From Actinotalea caeni (lineage in GTDB: Bacteria; Actinomycetota; Actinomycetes; Actinomycetales; Beutenbergiaceae): 64,000 nucleotides of DNA. Position 1 is the stretch's first letter. Each line of letters opens with the position of its first letter. Of this stretch, positions 32,081 to 40,469 are shown piece by piece. The translations under genes and the position numbers were made by a program. Where the stretch lies: contig NZ_WNXX01000006.1 of NCBI RefSeq assembly GCF_009733795.1, positions 1 through 64,000 of the forward strand, in the 5' to 3' direction. The notes beneath the pieces are model-generated. The model saw only the letters and a program-made list of their open reading frames with translations. It was not told the origin of the DNA and did no database searches.

Positions 32081-33949
32081 ATGGCACGAGCGGTCGGTAT
32101 CGACCTGGGGACCACGAACTCCGTGGTCTCCGTTCTCGAGGGCGGCGAGCCCACCGTCATCGCGAACGCCGAGGGGGCGCGCACCACGCCGTCCGTCGTG
32201 GCGTTCAGCAAGACCGGAGAGGTGCTGGTCGGTGAGATCGCCAAGCGCCAGGCGGTCACCAACGTGGACCGCACGATCACCTCGGTCAAGCGCCACATGG
32301 GCACCGACTGGACCGTCCAGATCGACGACAAGTCCTACACCGCGCCCGAGATCTCGGCGCGCGTGCTCAGCAAGCTGAAGAAGGACGCCGAGTCCTACCT
32401 GGGCGAGCCCGTCACCGACGCCGTCATCACGGTGCCCGCGTACTTCAACGACGCCGAGCGTCAGGCGACGAAGGACGCCGGTCAGATCGCGGGCCTCAAC
32501 GTGCTCCGCATCATCAACGAGCCCACCGCGGCCGCGCTCGCCTACGGCCTGGAGAAGGGCAAGGAGGACGAGCTCATCCTGGTCTTCGACCTCGGTGGCG
32601 GCACGTTCGACGTCTCCCTGCTCGAGGTCGGCAAGGACGAGGACGACTTCTCCACGATCCAGGTCAAGGCCACCAGCGGCGACAACCGCCTCGGTGGAGA
32701 CGACTGGGACCAGCGCATCGTCGACTGGCTGGTCACGCAGGTGAAGAACAAGTCCGGCGTCGACCTGTCCAAGGACAAGATCGCGCTGCAGCGGCTTCGT
32801 GAGGCCGCCGAGACCGCCAAGAAGGAGCTGTCCTCGGCGACGACCACCAACATCTCGCTGCAGTACCTCTCGATGAGCGAGAACGGCCCGATCCACCTGG
32901 ACGAGCGGCTCTCCCGCGCCCAGTTCCAGGACATGACCAAGGACCTGCTGGAGCGGACCAAGACCCCGTTCCACAACGTCATCCGCGACGCCGGCATCTC
33001 GGTGAGCGACATCGACCACGTCGTGCTCGTCGGTGGCTCGACCCGCATGCCCGCGGTCAGCGAGGTCGTCAAGGAGCTCACGGGCGGCAAGGAGCCCAAC
33101 AAGGGCGTCAACCCGGACGAGGTCGTCGCCGTCGGTGCCGCGCTGCAGGCCGGTGTCATCAAGGGCGACCGCAAGGACGTCCTGCTCATCGACGTCACCC
33201 CGCTGTCGCTCGGCATCGAGACCAAGGGCGGCGTCATGACCAAGCTGATCGAGCGCAACACCGCGATCCCCACCAAGCGGTCGGAGATCTTCTCGACGGC
33301 GGAGGACAACCAGCCCTCGGTGCTCATCCAGGTCTTCCAGGGCGAGCGTGAGTTCGCGCGCGACAACAAGCCGCTGGGCACCTTCGAGCTGACCGGCATC
33401 GCCCCGGCCCGCCGCGGCGTGCCGCAGATCGAGGTCACCTTCGACATCGACACCAACGGCATCGTGCACGTGTCGGCGCGCGACAAGGGCACCGGCAAGG
33501 AGCAGTCGATGACGATCACCGGCGGCTCCGGCATCTCCAAGGAGGAGATCGACCGGATGATCAAGGAGGCCGAGGCCCACGCGGCCGAGGACGCCAAGCG
33601 CCGTCAGGAGCAGGAGACGCGCAACAGCGCCGAGCAGTTCGTCTACTCGACCGAGCAGCTGCTGACCGACAACGCCGACAAGCTGCCCGAGGACGTCGCC
33701 TCCGACGTCCGCGAGAAGGTCGACGCGCTCAAGAAGGCTCTCGAGGGCGACGACATCGAGGCGGTCACGGCCGCGCAGACGGCGCTCGTGGAGGCCTCGC
33801 AGAAGATCGGTGACGCGCTGTACCAGCAGTCGGCCACCGAGTCGGCCGCCGGGGCCGAGGCCCCTGCGGGTGACGCCGCCGAGGGCGGTGCTGCCGACGA
33901 CGACGTGGTCGACGCCGAGATCGTCGACGAGGAGGACGACACCAAGTGA
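32081..33949 (+). CDS. dnaK: Molecular chaperone DnaK (Hsp70)
   Basis: 622 residues. ATPase domain with [11 protein letters not shown] at the N-terminus, [32 protein letters not shown]-like [16 protein letters not shown] and [10 protein letters not shown]; then the substrate-binding domain ([20 protein letters not shown], a typical DnaK block) and a helical lid ending in an acidic tail (EEDDTK). Folds proteins with GrpE and DnaJ, encoded next. In actinobacteria DnaK is also the co-repressor that helps HspR bind HAIR sites, giving feedback control. Overlaps grpE by 4 nt (GTGA). Confidence 0.98.
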   Translation: MARAVGIDLGTTNSVVSVLEGGEPTVIANAEGARTTPSVVAFSKTGEVLVGEIAKRQAVTNVDRTITSVKRHMGTDWTVQIDDKSYTAPEISARVLSKLKKDAESYLGEPVTDAVITVPAYFNDAERQATKDAGQIAGLNVLRIINEPTAAALAYGLEKGKEDELILVFDLGGGTFDVSLLEVGKDEDDFSTIQVKATSGDNRLGGDDWDQRIVDWLVTQVKNKSGVDLSKDKIALQRLREAAETAKKELSSATTTNISLQYLSMSENGPIHLDERLSRAQFQDMTKDLLERTKTPFHNVIRDAGISVSDIDHVVLVGGSTRMPAVSEVVKELTGGKEPNKGVNPDEVVAVGAALQAGVIKGDRKDVLLIDVTPLSLGIETKGGVMTKLIERNTAIPTKRSEIFSTAEDNQPSVLIQVFQGEREFARDNKPLGTFELTGIAPARRGVPQIEVTFDIDTNGIVHVSARDKGTGKEQSMTITGGSGISKEEIDRMIKEAEAHAAEDAKRRQEQETRNSAEQFVYSTEQLLTDNADKLPEDVASDVREKVDALKKALEGDDIEAVTAAQTALVEASQKIGDALYQQSATESAAGAEAPAGDAAEGGAADDDVVDAEIVDEEDDTK

Positions 33950-34581
33950 CTGCCGGCTCCGAGGGAAGCCCGACGTTCGAGGGCGAGCCGATCATCCGTG
34001 ACAAGCGGCGGCTCGACCCGGAGACGGGCGAGCTCCGCGAGCAGGCGGCTGACCCCGCCGTCGGTGACACCACCGACGGCGGGGCCACGCCCCAGCAGCC
34101 CGAGGCCGCCGGGCCGGAGGGTGAGGACGAGGTCGCCAGGGCGAAGGCCGAGGCGGCCGATCTCGCCGACCAGCTCGCACGTGCGAAGGCCGACGTCTAC
34201 AACCTCGACCAGCGCTTCAACGCCTACGTCCGCCGCTCGCGGACCGAGGTCGCGGAGGCCCGCAGCCAGGGCCACGCCGACGTCGTCGAGGCGCTGATCG
34301 GTGTGCTCGACGACATCGAGCTCGCCCGCCAGCACGACGAGCTGACCGGGCCCTTCGCGTCGATCGCGGAGAAGCTCGAGGGCGTGCTGGTGAGCAGCTT
34401 CGCGATGCAGCGCTACGGCGCGGCCGGGGAGGAGTTCGACCCCGAGGTCCACGAGGCGCTCATGCACTCGCAGAGCGACGAGGTCACCACCGAGACCGTG
34501 CAGCAGGTCCTGCAGCCCGGGTACAAGGTGGGTGACAAGGTGGTCCGACCGGCACGGGTGTCGGTGGTCGGACCTCAGTGA
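33946..34581 (+). CDS. grpE: Nucleotide exchange factor GrpE
   Basis: 211 residues. A disordered acidic head (about 1-60) leads to the long dimerising helix ([40 protein letters not shown]) and a C-terminal beta domain with [33 protein letters not shown] and [20 protein letters not shown], a standard GrpE ending. Exchanges ADP for ATP on DnaK. Starts at a GTG within the dnaK stop, so it is translationally coupled. Confidence 0.96.
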   Translation: MTAGSEGSPTFEGEPIIRDKRRLDPETGELREQAADPAVGDTTDGGATPQQPEAAGPEGEDEVARAKAEAADLADQLARAKADVYNLDQRFNAYVRRSRTEVAEARSQGHADVVEALIGVLDDIELARQHDELTGPFASIAEKLEGVLVSSFAMQRYGAAGEEFDPEVHEALMHSQSDEVTTETVQQVLQPGYKVGDKVVRPARVSVVGPQ

Positions 34582-34613
34582 CACGGCACCACGACGACAG
34601 GAGGGGGTGACGC

Positions 34614-35606
34614 ATGACCGGGCAGGACTGGCTGGAGAAGGACTTCTACGCCGCGCTCGGTGTCTCCAAGGACGCCGACGCCGCCGAGATCAAGAAGGCC
34701 TACCGCAAGCTCGCGCGCACGCATCACCCCGACCAGAACCAGGGCGACCCGAAGGCCGAGGCCAGGTTCAAGGAGATCGGCGAGGCCTACGCGGTGCTCT
34801 CCGACCCCGAGCAGCGTCAGCAGTACGACGCGCTGCGCGCCATGGCCGGCGGCGGACCGCGGTTCGCCTCCGGTCCCGGCGGTGCCGGAGCCAACGGTTT
34901 CGAGGACCTGTTCGGCGGGATGTTCGGCGGCGGGTCCGGCTCCGGTGGGCGCACCCGCGTGCGCTACAGCACCGCCGGCGGTGCCCCGGACATCGAGGAC
35001 CTCCTGGGCGGGCTGTTCGGTGGCGGTGCGGGCTACGGACGCACCGCCCCGGACCCCGTCAAGGGCCGCGACCTCACCAGCTCCGCCCGGTTGCCGTTCC
35101 GGCAGGCGGTCGCGGGCGACACGGTCAACCTCGTCGTGGGCGGACGCAGCACGAAGGTGCGGATCCCGCCGGGCGTCAAGGACGGTCAGCGGATCCGCAT
35201 CCCCGGCAAGGGCGAGCCCGGGATGGCCGGTGGCCCCCCGGGCGACCTGGTGGTGACCGTGCACGTGGACCCGCACCCGGTGTTCGGCATCAGCGGCGAC
35301 AACCTCACGATCACCGTGCCGATCACGTTCCAGGAGGCCGTCGACGGCGCCGTGATCGCGGTGCCGACGCTCGACGGCGGGCACGTGCGGCTCAGGGTGC
35401 CGCCGGGCACCCAGTCGGGCGCCCGGCTGCGAGCCAAGGGCAAGGGTGTGAAGACCCGCAAGGGCACGGGTGACCTCATCGTCACCGTGCAGGTCGCGGT
35501 GCCGCGCAACCTCTCGCCCGAGGCGAGGGCAGCACTGGACGAGTTCGCCAAGGCGACCGCGGGCGAGGACCCGCGGGCCGGGCTGGCAGAGGCGGCGCGG
35601 AGCTGA
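34614..35606 (+). CDS. dnaJ: DnaJ-type chaperone lacking the zinc-finger domain
   Basis: 330 residues. J domain ([20 protein letters not shown]) with the HPD motif in THHPDQN, a Gly/Phe-rich stretch (about 78-140: [24 protein letters not shown]), then both C-terminal beta domains ([40 protein letters not shown]). No CxxCxGxG repeats, indeed no cysteine at all, so this is a type II (CbpA/DnaJB-like) protein in the position where many actinobacteria have zinc-finger DnaJ. AGGAGGGGG stands before the ATG. Delivers substrates to DnaK. Confidence 0.93.
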   Translation: MTGQDWLEKDFYAALGVSKDADAAEIKKAYRKLARTHHPDQNQGDPKAEARFKEIGEAYAVLSDPEQRQQYDALRAMAGGGPRFASGPGGAGANGFEDLFGGMFGGGSGSGGRTRVRYSTAGGAPDIEDLLGGLFGGGAGYGRTAPDPVKGRDLTSSARLPFRQAVAGDTVNLVVGGRSTKVRIPPGVKDGQRIRIPGKGEPGMAGGPPGDLVVTVHVDPHPVFGISGDNLTITVPITFQEAVDGAVIAVPTLDGGHVRLRVPPGTQSGARLRAKGKGVKTRKGTGDLIVTVQVAVPRNLSPEARAALDEFAKATAGEDPRAGLAEAARS

Positions 35607-35609
35607 GCC

Positions 35610-36023
35610 ATGACGTCCCGGTACTCGACCCCCGTCTACCTCATCTCGGAGGCCGCGCGCCGGGCCGGCATGCACGCCCAGACCCTGCGCACGTACGACC
35701 GGCTGGGCCTGGTCGTGCCTCAGCGCGCGCCGGGCCGCGGGCGCCGCTACTCCGAGCGCGACATCGACAAGCTCCGCGAGATCCAGCGGCTCTCCCAGGA
35801 GGAGGGTGTCAACCTCGCCGGGATCGCCCGGATCTTCGAGCTCGTCGAGGAGAACGAGAGGCTCCGCGACCGGCTGGAGCAGCTGCTCGGCCTCACCGGG
35901 CAGCGGCCGCGGGTCTTCACCGCGACACCCAGCGGTGACATCGTCGCCACCAAGCCCGGCGCCCGGCTGCGCCGGACGACGACGGCCGGTGCGCTGGTCG
36001 TCTGGCGGCCCGACCACCGCTGA
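35610..36023 (+). CDS. hspR: Heat-shock repressor HspR (MerR family)
   Basis: 137 residues. MerR-type HTH: VYLISEAARRAGMHAQTLRT, YDRLGLVVPQRAPGRGRRYS, wing and helix ERDIDKLREIQRLSQEEGVN, then LAGIARIFELVEENERLRDR coiled coil. The end is a basic tail. HspR with DnaK binds HAIR elements and represses this operon until heat shock titrates DnaK. The two HAIR sites at 31989 and 32040 complete the loop. It follows dnaJ by 3 nt. Confidence 0.96.
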   Translation: MTSRYSTPVYLISEAARRAGMHAQTLRTYDRLGLVVPQRAPGRGRRYSERDIDKLREIQRLSQEEGVNLAGIARIFELVEENERLRDRLEQLLGLTGQRPRVFTATPSGDIVATKPGARLRRTTTAGALVVWRPDHR

Positions 36024-36030
36024 GCAGCGC

Positions 36031-36095
36031 TACGACGCCGCCCCGACCCGACCGTGCCACGGCGCGGCTGGACCGGGGGGGGCGGCGTCGTCGTA
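36031..36095 (+). terminator. Possible long hairpin at the end of the dnaK operon
   Basis: TACGACGCCGCC (36031-36042) and GGCGGCGTCGTCGTA (36081-36095) share a 9-nt perfect complement, GACGCCGCC/GGCGGCGTC, with a 38-nt loop containing an 8-G run. It begins 7 nt after the hspR stop. The large loop and missing T-run make termination only a possibility. Confidence 0.35.
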
Positions 36096-36163
36096 CCGGC
36101 GGGCGCGCGTCGGATGGGCAGATGTGCTCGTGGGCGGACCGCGCCCGCGCGGCCCGGCTCGCG

Positions 36164-36169
36164 TAGCCT
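36164..36169 (+). promoter_or_regulatory. -10 box before the leader ORF
   Basis: TAGCCT, giving a transcript start near 36176. GGAGGAGGAGCG at 36186-36197 then directs translation at 36198. Confidence 0.45.
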
Positions 36170-36197
36170 GCCGGCGACCGACCTCGGAGGAGGAGCG

Positions 36198-36287
36198 ATG
36201 CGTCAGCAGGACCGCACGACCCGGTGCTCCCGGGCGACGAGCCGCGCGACGGCCGCCGGTGGCGCCGTCACGGCGGGCCGGCGATGA
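36198..36287 (+). CDS. 29-codon arginine-rich leader ORF
   Basis: Reads MRQQDRTTRCSRATSRATAA and ends in TAGRR. It has the best ribosome binding site in the neighbourhood (GGAGGAGGAG ending 2 nt before the ATG), whereas the large gene starting at 36284 has none. Its stop overlaps that ATG (ATGA). The simplest reading is a translated leader that delivers ribosomes to the membrane-protein gene. An alternative GTG start for the large gene at 36224 lies within this leader and cannot be excluded. Confidence 0.5.
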   Translation: MRQQDRTTRCSRATSRATAAGGAVTAGRR

Positions 36288-37567
36288 GCGAGGGCAGCGG
36301 CTGGGTCGTCGCCCTCGTCGTGGTGCTGGCGCTGGCCGCCGTGGTCGGCATCGTCATCGGCGTGCGCCGGCACCGCTACGTCTCGGCGCTGCGGGCGCGC
36401 GGCTGGGTGTTCGACTCCCGCCCTTCGCCGCAGATCGCCCGTGGTCTCGTGGTGCCGCCGTTCGGGCTGGGGTTCCGGCGTGGCACCGACGAGCACGTCA
36501 GCGGTCGCACGCGCGCCGGCACGGCCTTCCAGGTCTTCGAGTACGAGGCAGCCGGTGACGCGCGCGTCGTGTGCATGCCGCTCGGCATCGCGTTGCCGGA
36601 GCTGGTCGCGACGTCGCCCGGCCAGGTGCGGATGGGCGTCGTGCTCCCCGTCCGCCGGATGCTGCCCGGCGGCGGCATGCTGCTGAGCACCGACGAGACC
36701 TACGCCGAGGACGTGCTCGCGGTCGCGGGCGGTGCGATCGCCGCCTTCGCGGCCCGCCACCCGCTGAGCCTCGCGATCGACGGCCACCAGCTGACCCAGG
36801 TGGGCGCGCCCAAGGACCCCGACGAGCTCGAGGCCTACCTGGAGGCGCTGGAGCCGGTCGCCGCCGCGATCCGGGGCGCGCACCAGCGGCTGGAGCGGTA
36901 CCGGCAGCCGGAGCCGCCGCAGCGGCTGGGCTTCTACCACCGGCCCTCCTGGTACTACCTGCCGGAGGACGACGGCGTGCTCGCCGCCGTCGCGCACACC
37001 ACGGGTGGGAGGAACCACCGCACGCGCCACGTCGTGCACGGCGAGTTCTTCCCCGGGGCGTGGTTCGTGGCGCTCGAGCACCACTGGCAGACGCAGCGCA
37101 CCGAGACCTACACCGACGCCAACGGCAACACGCAGACCCGCACGGTCACCGACAACCACATGGAGGTGATCCACGAGATCACGCTCCCGTTCTCGGTGCC
37201 CGACCTGGAGATCGTCGACGACAGCCGGCTGCGGCGGCTCGTCAAGGGACGCTCGCTCGACTTCGAGCTGTCGGCGTTCAACCAGGCGTACGACGTGTAC
37301 TGCTCGGTGCCGAAGTTTGCCTACGACGTGCTCCACCCGCGCCAGATCGAGTACCTCATGGCGGCGCGCGTGATGCCGTTCTCGATGTCGGGCCGCACGG
37401 TGCGACCGCGCCCGCTCGCCCACGACGCCGAGTCGATCGCGTTCGAGCTCGACCTGCTCGCCGGGTTCTTCGCCCGGTTCCCGGAGTTCGTGTGGCAGGA
37501 CCTGGGGGTGTCGTCGCCGCCGCTGCGGCTCACCCCGGAGGGGCGCATCGCGGTCCTGGACCGCTGA
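36284..37567 (+). CDS. Single-pass membrane protein, long paralogue of the gene at 7722
   Basis: 427 residues. N-terminal membrane segment WVVALVVVLALAAVVGIVIG (about 6-25), then RRHRYVSALRARGWVFDSRP, the same basic head seen in the 7722 protein (AREAARAFAQARGW). Two beta-rich regions follow. The C-terminal block (FELSAFNQAYDVYCSVPKFA, YDVLHPRQIEYLMAARVM) matches the short paralogue. The central insert (about 190-300) includes a polar TETYTDANGNTQTRTVTDNH stretch. DUF3137-like; function unknown. Translation probably coupled to the leader ORF. The stop is 2 nt before repeat array C. Confidence 0.78.
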   Translation: MSEGSGWVVALVVVLALAAVVGIVIGVRRHRYVSALRARGWVFDSRPSPQIARGLVVPPFGLGFRRGTDEHVSGRTRAGTAFQVFEYEAAGDARVVCMPLGIALPELVATSPGQVRMGVVLPVRRMLPGGGMLLSTDETYAEDVLAVAGGAIAAFAARHPLSLAIDGHQLTQVGAPKDPDELEAYLEALEPVAAAIRGAHQRLERYRQPEPPQRLGFYHRPSWYYLPEDDGVLAAVAHTTGGRNHRTRHVVHGEFFPGAWFVALEHHWQTQRTETYTDANGNTQTRTVTDNHMEVIHEITLPFSVPDLEIVDDSRLRRLVKGRSLDFELSAFNQAYDVYCSVPKFAYDVLHPRQIEYLMAARVMPFSMSGRTVRPRPLAHDAESIAFELDLLAGFFARFPEFVWQDLGVSSPPLRLTPEGRIAVLDR

Positions 37568-37569
37568 CC

Positions 37570-37682
37570 GGTGTCACCGCACTGTGGAACAAGGCCCGGT
37601 TTCACCGCTCTTGGCAACACACGCTGGTTTCACCGCTCTTTGCAACAGCCTCCGGGTTCATCGCACTGTGCAACAGCCTCCG
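37570..37682. repeat. 3'-end repeat array C: four direct modules of about 28 nt
   Basis: Module TTTCACCGCNCTNTGCAACA. Copies begin at 37570, 37598, 37626 and about 37655, a 28-29-nt period, all in the same orientation and 60-85% identical to one another. The array begins 2 nt after the stop of the 36284 gene. The same module forms the outer arms of element D at 43254. No hairpin between copies is possible here, so the module itself, not a fold, seems to be what is repeated. Confidence 0.82.
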
Positions 37683-37782
37683 CGGCTGCGCCCGGGGCGG
37701 GGCTGTGGCGGGGATCACACCCGACGCCGCGTCATGGCCGGCCCGCCCGTGCGTCTCCTCGTGCGTGACGGACTCGCTGCTG

Positions 37783-37926
37783 ATGACACGCCACCAGCCC
37801 ATCGACTCCTGGGGGGAGCGGCTCCGGTGCGACCGGTGCGGTCGCCCGGTGACCGACGCCGACTCGCACCTACGGGAGTGCGCGGAGCACGAGGTGACGC
37901 TGTTCGTCATCGGCCGCGCGAGCTGA
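37783..37926 (+). CDS. 47-residue Cys/His small protein
   Basis: Short protein with LRCDRCGRPVTDADSHLREC, then AEHEVTLFVIGRAS: Cys-x2-Cys, His and a further Cys and His could bind zinc. No family recognised. A GTG at 37765 could extend it by six residues; neither start has a clear ribosome site. A strong hairpin 22 nt after the stop supports a real 3' end here. It sits between repeat array C and the convergent esterase gene. Could still be a chance frame. Confidence 0.5.
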   Translation: MTRHQPIDSWGERLRCDRCGRPVTDADSHLRECAEHEVTLFVIGRAS

Positions 37927-37948
37927 ACCAGCCGGGGGGCTGTCCGCG

Positions 37949-37978
37949 GCGGCGGGGGTGCGCAGGCACCCCCGCCGC
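37949..37978. terminator. Bidirectional terminator hairpin
   Basis: GCGGCGGGGGTGC, loop GCAG, and a perfect 13-nt complement, placed between the stop of the 37783 gene (+) and that of the esterase (-). It can serve both strands. Confidence 0.75.
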
Positions 37979-37999
37979 TGTCGTCCCCGGGCGGTGCCG

Positions 38000-38641
38000 T
38001 CAGGCGAAGCGCGCCAGCCAGCGGGCGCAGAGGTCGGGCCACGGCTCCGCCTGCTCGCCGTGCGCCAGGCCGAGCCCGTGCACGCCGTCGGCGAAGACGT
38101 GCAGCTCGTGCGGGACGCCCGAGGAGGCGAGCGCCGCGGCCAGCGGGTAGGCGTGCTCGCCCAGCAGCACGGCCTCGTCGGCGACCGTGTGCCACACGAA
38201 CATCGGCGGTGCGTGCGGCGTCACGAGCCGCTCCAGCGACACCGCCTCCCGGGCCGCCTGGTCGGCGTCCGGCCCGAGCAGGTTCTCGCGCGACCCGACG
38301 TGGGTGCTGCGCAGCATCGACACCACGGGGTAGCAGAGGATCGCCAGGTCGGGACGCTGCTCGGGCGAGCTGTCGGGCGCGAGCGCCACGTGACCTGCGA
38401 GGTGGCCGCCCGCCGAGAAGCCGAGCACACCGACCAGCCGGGCGCCCGCCGCGCGCTCCGCCGCCACCTCGGCCCGGACGGCGTCGAGCGGACCGGGGTG
38501 CCGGGTGAGCACCGGGTAGCGCACCACGCGCGCGGACCAGCCGAGCGAGCGCAGCCACTCCGCGACGGGCTCCCCCTCGTGGTCGGCCAGCATCCCGTAG
38601 CCGCCTCCGGGCAGCACCAGGATCGAGCGGTCGGTGGTCAT
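38000..38641 (-). CDS. Alpha/beta-hydrolase, esterase of the BD-FAE/acetylxylan type
   Basis: 213 residues. Oxyanion region LVLPGGGYGML near the N-terminus, nucleophile elbow GFSAGGHLAGHVA (Ser about 88), catalytic Asp in VWHTVADEAV and His in DGVHGLGLAHG. No signal peptide, so intracellular. The fold fits small carbohydrate-acyl esterases. The ATG at 38641 is chosen because the frame upstream runs through a GGTGCC repeat and is not coding-like. Ends 21 nt from a bidirectional terminator. No sugar genes adjoin. Confidence 0.84.
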   Translation of the reverse strand: MTTDRSILVLPGGGYGMLADHEGEPVAEWLRSLGWSARVVRYPVLTRHPGPLDAVRAEVAAERAAGARLVGVLGFSAGGHLAGHVALAPDSSPEQRPDLAILCYPVVSMLRSTHVGSRENLLGPDADQAAREAVSLERLVTPHAPPMFVWHTVADEAVLLGEHAYPLAAALASSGVPHELHVFADGVHGLGLAHGEQAEPWPDLCARWLARFA

Positions 38642-38660
38642 GCGCGTTGCTCCCGTCGTC

Positions 38661-38690
38661 GGTGCCGGTGCCGGTGCCGGTGCCGGTGTC
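38661..38690. repeat. GGTGCC hexanucleotide tandem repeat
   Basis: Four perfect GGTGCC units and a fifth reading GGTGTC, 20 nt upstream of the esterase start. The unit length keeps frame, and such tracts can change copy number. Confidence 0.8.
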
Positions 38691-38730
38691 GTGGCAGGAC
38701 GGTACCGCTGCCGCGAGCGGCCCGCGCGGC

Positions 38731-39774
38731 TCAGCCCACGCGGGTCAGCGGCATGCCCAGCAGCGTCTTGGCCTCCTGGCGCGCTCCGTCGTCGGCCGCC
38801 TCCGCGAGGTGCTGCAGCCCCTCCGGGAGCGGCCTGCCCAGCCGGGCCATCGCCTGCGCGTACAGGCGGCCGGCGCGGTAGGAGGAGCGCACCAGCGGGC
38901 CCGACATGACGCCGAGGAACCCGATCTCCTCGGCGCGCTCCGACCACGCGACGAACTCCGCAGGCTTCACCCACCGGGCGACCGGATGGTGCAGCTTCGA
39001 GGGCCGCAGGTACTGCGTGATCGTGATGATGTCGCAGCCCGCCTCGTGCAGGTCGACCAGCGCCTGGTCGATCTCGGCGTCCTCCTCGCCCATGCCGAGG
39101 ATGAGGTTCGACTTGGTGACGAGCCCCGCCTCCTTGGCCATCGTCAGCACGCGCAGGGACTTGTCGTAGCTGAACGCCGGCCGGATCTGCTTGAAGATCC
39201 GGGGCACGGTCTCGAGGTTGTGCGCGAACACCTCGGGGCGGGCCTCGAAGACCTTCTCGACGAACTCGGGGACGGCGTTGAAGTCCGGCGGCAGGATCTC
39301 GACCCCGGTGCCGGGGTTGCGGGCGTGGATCTGGCGGACGACCTCGCCGAAGAGCCAGGCGGCGCCGTCGGGCTGGTCGTCACGGGCGACGCCGGTGACG
39401 GTGGCGTACCGCAGCCCCATCTCCGCGACCGACTCGGCCACGCGGCGCGGCTCGTCACGGTCGAGCGGCCGCGGCCGGCCGGTGGCGATGTCGCAGAAGT
39501 CGCACCGTCGGGTGCAGATGTCGCCCCCGATGAGGAAGGTCGCCTCGCGGTCCTCCCAGCACTCGTAGATGTTGGGGCAGCCGGCCTCCTGGCAGACCGT
39601 GTGCAGGCCGGCGCCCTTCACCCGGCTCTGCATCTCGGTGTACTCCGGGCCCATGGTCGCCCGCGTCCGGATCCACTCGGGTTTGCGCTCGATCGGGGTC
39701 TGGGCGTTGCGCGCCTCGATGCGCAGCACACGCCGTCCGTCGATCGTGGTCACCGGCCCGCTCGCGTCAGCCAC
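38731..39774 (-). CDS. lipA: Lipoyl synthase LipA
   Basis: Radical-SAM enzyme of 347 residues that inserts two sulfurs into octanoyl chains on lipoyl domains. Radical cluster CTRRCDFC; auxiliary cluster from [14 protein letters not shown] (C-x4-C-x5-C), both complete, with [18 protein letters not shown] between. [13 protein letters not shown] near the C-terminus supplies the conserved RSSY serine. GTG start follows TAGGGT by 6 nt, leaderless. Its substrate comes from LipB, encoded on the same strand 0.7 kb upstream beyond an opposite-strand kinase gene. Confidence 0.97.
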   Translation of the reverse strand: MADASGPVTTIDGRRVLRIEARNAQTPIERKPEWIRTRATMGPEYTEMQSRVKGAGLHTVCQEAGCPNIYECWEDREATFLIGGDICTRRCDFCDIATGRPRPLDRDEPRRVAESVAEMGLRYATVTGVARDDQPDGAAWLFGEVVRQIHARNPGTGVEILPPDFNAVPEFVEKVFEARPEVFAHNLETVPRIFKQIRPAFSYDKSLRVLTMAKEAGLVTKSNLILGMGEEDAEIDQALVDLHEAGCDIITITQYLRPSKLHHPVARWVKPAEFVAWSERAEEIGFLGVMSGPLVRSSYRAGRLYAQAMARLGRPLPEGLQHLAEAADDGARQEAKTLLGMPLTRVG

Positions 39775-39780
39775 GGGCCC

Positions 39781-39786
39781 ACCCTA
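39781..39786 (-). promoter_or_regulatory. -10 box of a leaderless promoter (lipA)
   Basis: TAGGGT on the minus strand, 6 nt before the GTG at 39774. Confidence 0.6.
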
Positions 39787-39849
39787 TGCCGCGGGCGGGC
39801 GGGAACCCGCGTCGACGGCGGCGGCGTCCGCGAGCCGGGCGCCCTCGGC

Positions 39850-39855
39850 TATCGT
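39850..39855 (+). promoter_or_regulatory. -10 box for the P-loop kinase gene
   Basis: TATCGT, with a transcript start near 39862 and a CGGAGGGGG ribosome site at 39871-39879 before the GTG at 39884. Confidence 0.45.
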
Positions 39856-39883
39856 GGCGGGCCTGTCGGTCGGAGGGGGTGCG

Positions 39884-40438
39884 GTGCCCGGTTCGCGCGT
39901 GCCGCTGCGGCGTGTCCTCGTCCACGGCGTCACCGGGTCGGGCAAGACGACGCTCGCCCGCCGGATCGCCGACGTCACCGGGCTGCCCTGGCACAGCGTC
40001 GACGACGAGATCGGCTGGCTCCCTGGCTGGGTGTCGCGCCCGGAGGTGGAGCAGCGGGCGATCGCCGCGCGGATCGCCGCGGGTGACGCCTGGGTGCTCG
40101 ACACCACCTACTCCGCCTGGCGCGACGTCGTGCTGCCGCGCGTCGAGCTCGTGGTCGCCCTCGACTACCCGCGCTGGCTGTCGTTCGGGCGGCTGCTGCG
40201 ACGCACGGTGCGGCGGATGGTGCGTCGCGAGGAGATCTGCAACGGCAACGTCGAGAGCCTGCGGGTGGCGCTGTCGTCCGACTCGATCCTGTGGTGGCAC
40301 TGGCGCAGCTTCGGCCGCAAGCGGGAGCAGCTCCGCGCGTGGCTGGCCGACCCGGACGGGCCGCGCGTCGTGCGGCTGCGCCACTCCCGGCAGGTCGAGC
40401 CGTTCCTCGCCGGCCTGGCGCGGCGCGTCGGGGCCTGA
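39884..40438 (+). CDS. P-loop nucleoside/shikimate-kinase-like protein
   Basis: 184 residues. Walker A GVTGSGKTTLARRIA (about 15-29), then LPWHSVDDEIGWLPGW (substrate-side loop), a second half with VLDTTYSAWRDVVLPRVELV (Walker-B-like strand), and a basic lid RLLRRTVRRMVRREEICNGN. This is the FlaR/topology-modulation or adenylate-kinase-related group of small kinases; phosphoryl acceptor unknown. The GTG start is set by CGGAGGGGG. It lies antiparallel between lipA and lipB, with its stop 31 nt from that of lipB. Confidence 0.82.
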   Translation: MPGSRVPLRRVLVHGVTGSGKTTLARRIADVTGLPWHSVDDEIGWLPGWVSRPEVEQRAIAARIAAGDAWVLDTTYSAWRDVVLPRVELVVALDYPRWLSFGRLLRRTVRRMVRREEICNGNVESLRVALSSDSILWWHWRSFGRKREQLRAWLADPDGPRVVRLRHSRQVEPFLAGLARRVGA

Positions 40439-40469
40439 CGGCGTCCCGCCGGGTGGCTCTCAGCGGCTC

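Noticed and set aside
36198-36287. Frameshift joining the leader ORF to the membrane-protein gene
   Set aside because: The leader shows no similarity to the paralogue's N-terminus, and the membrane protein is complete from its own ATG.
37571-37768. Short open frames through array C
   Set aside because: They only read the repeats, have no ribosome site and are not conserved between copies.
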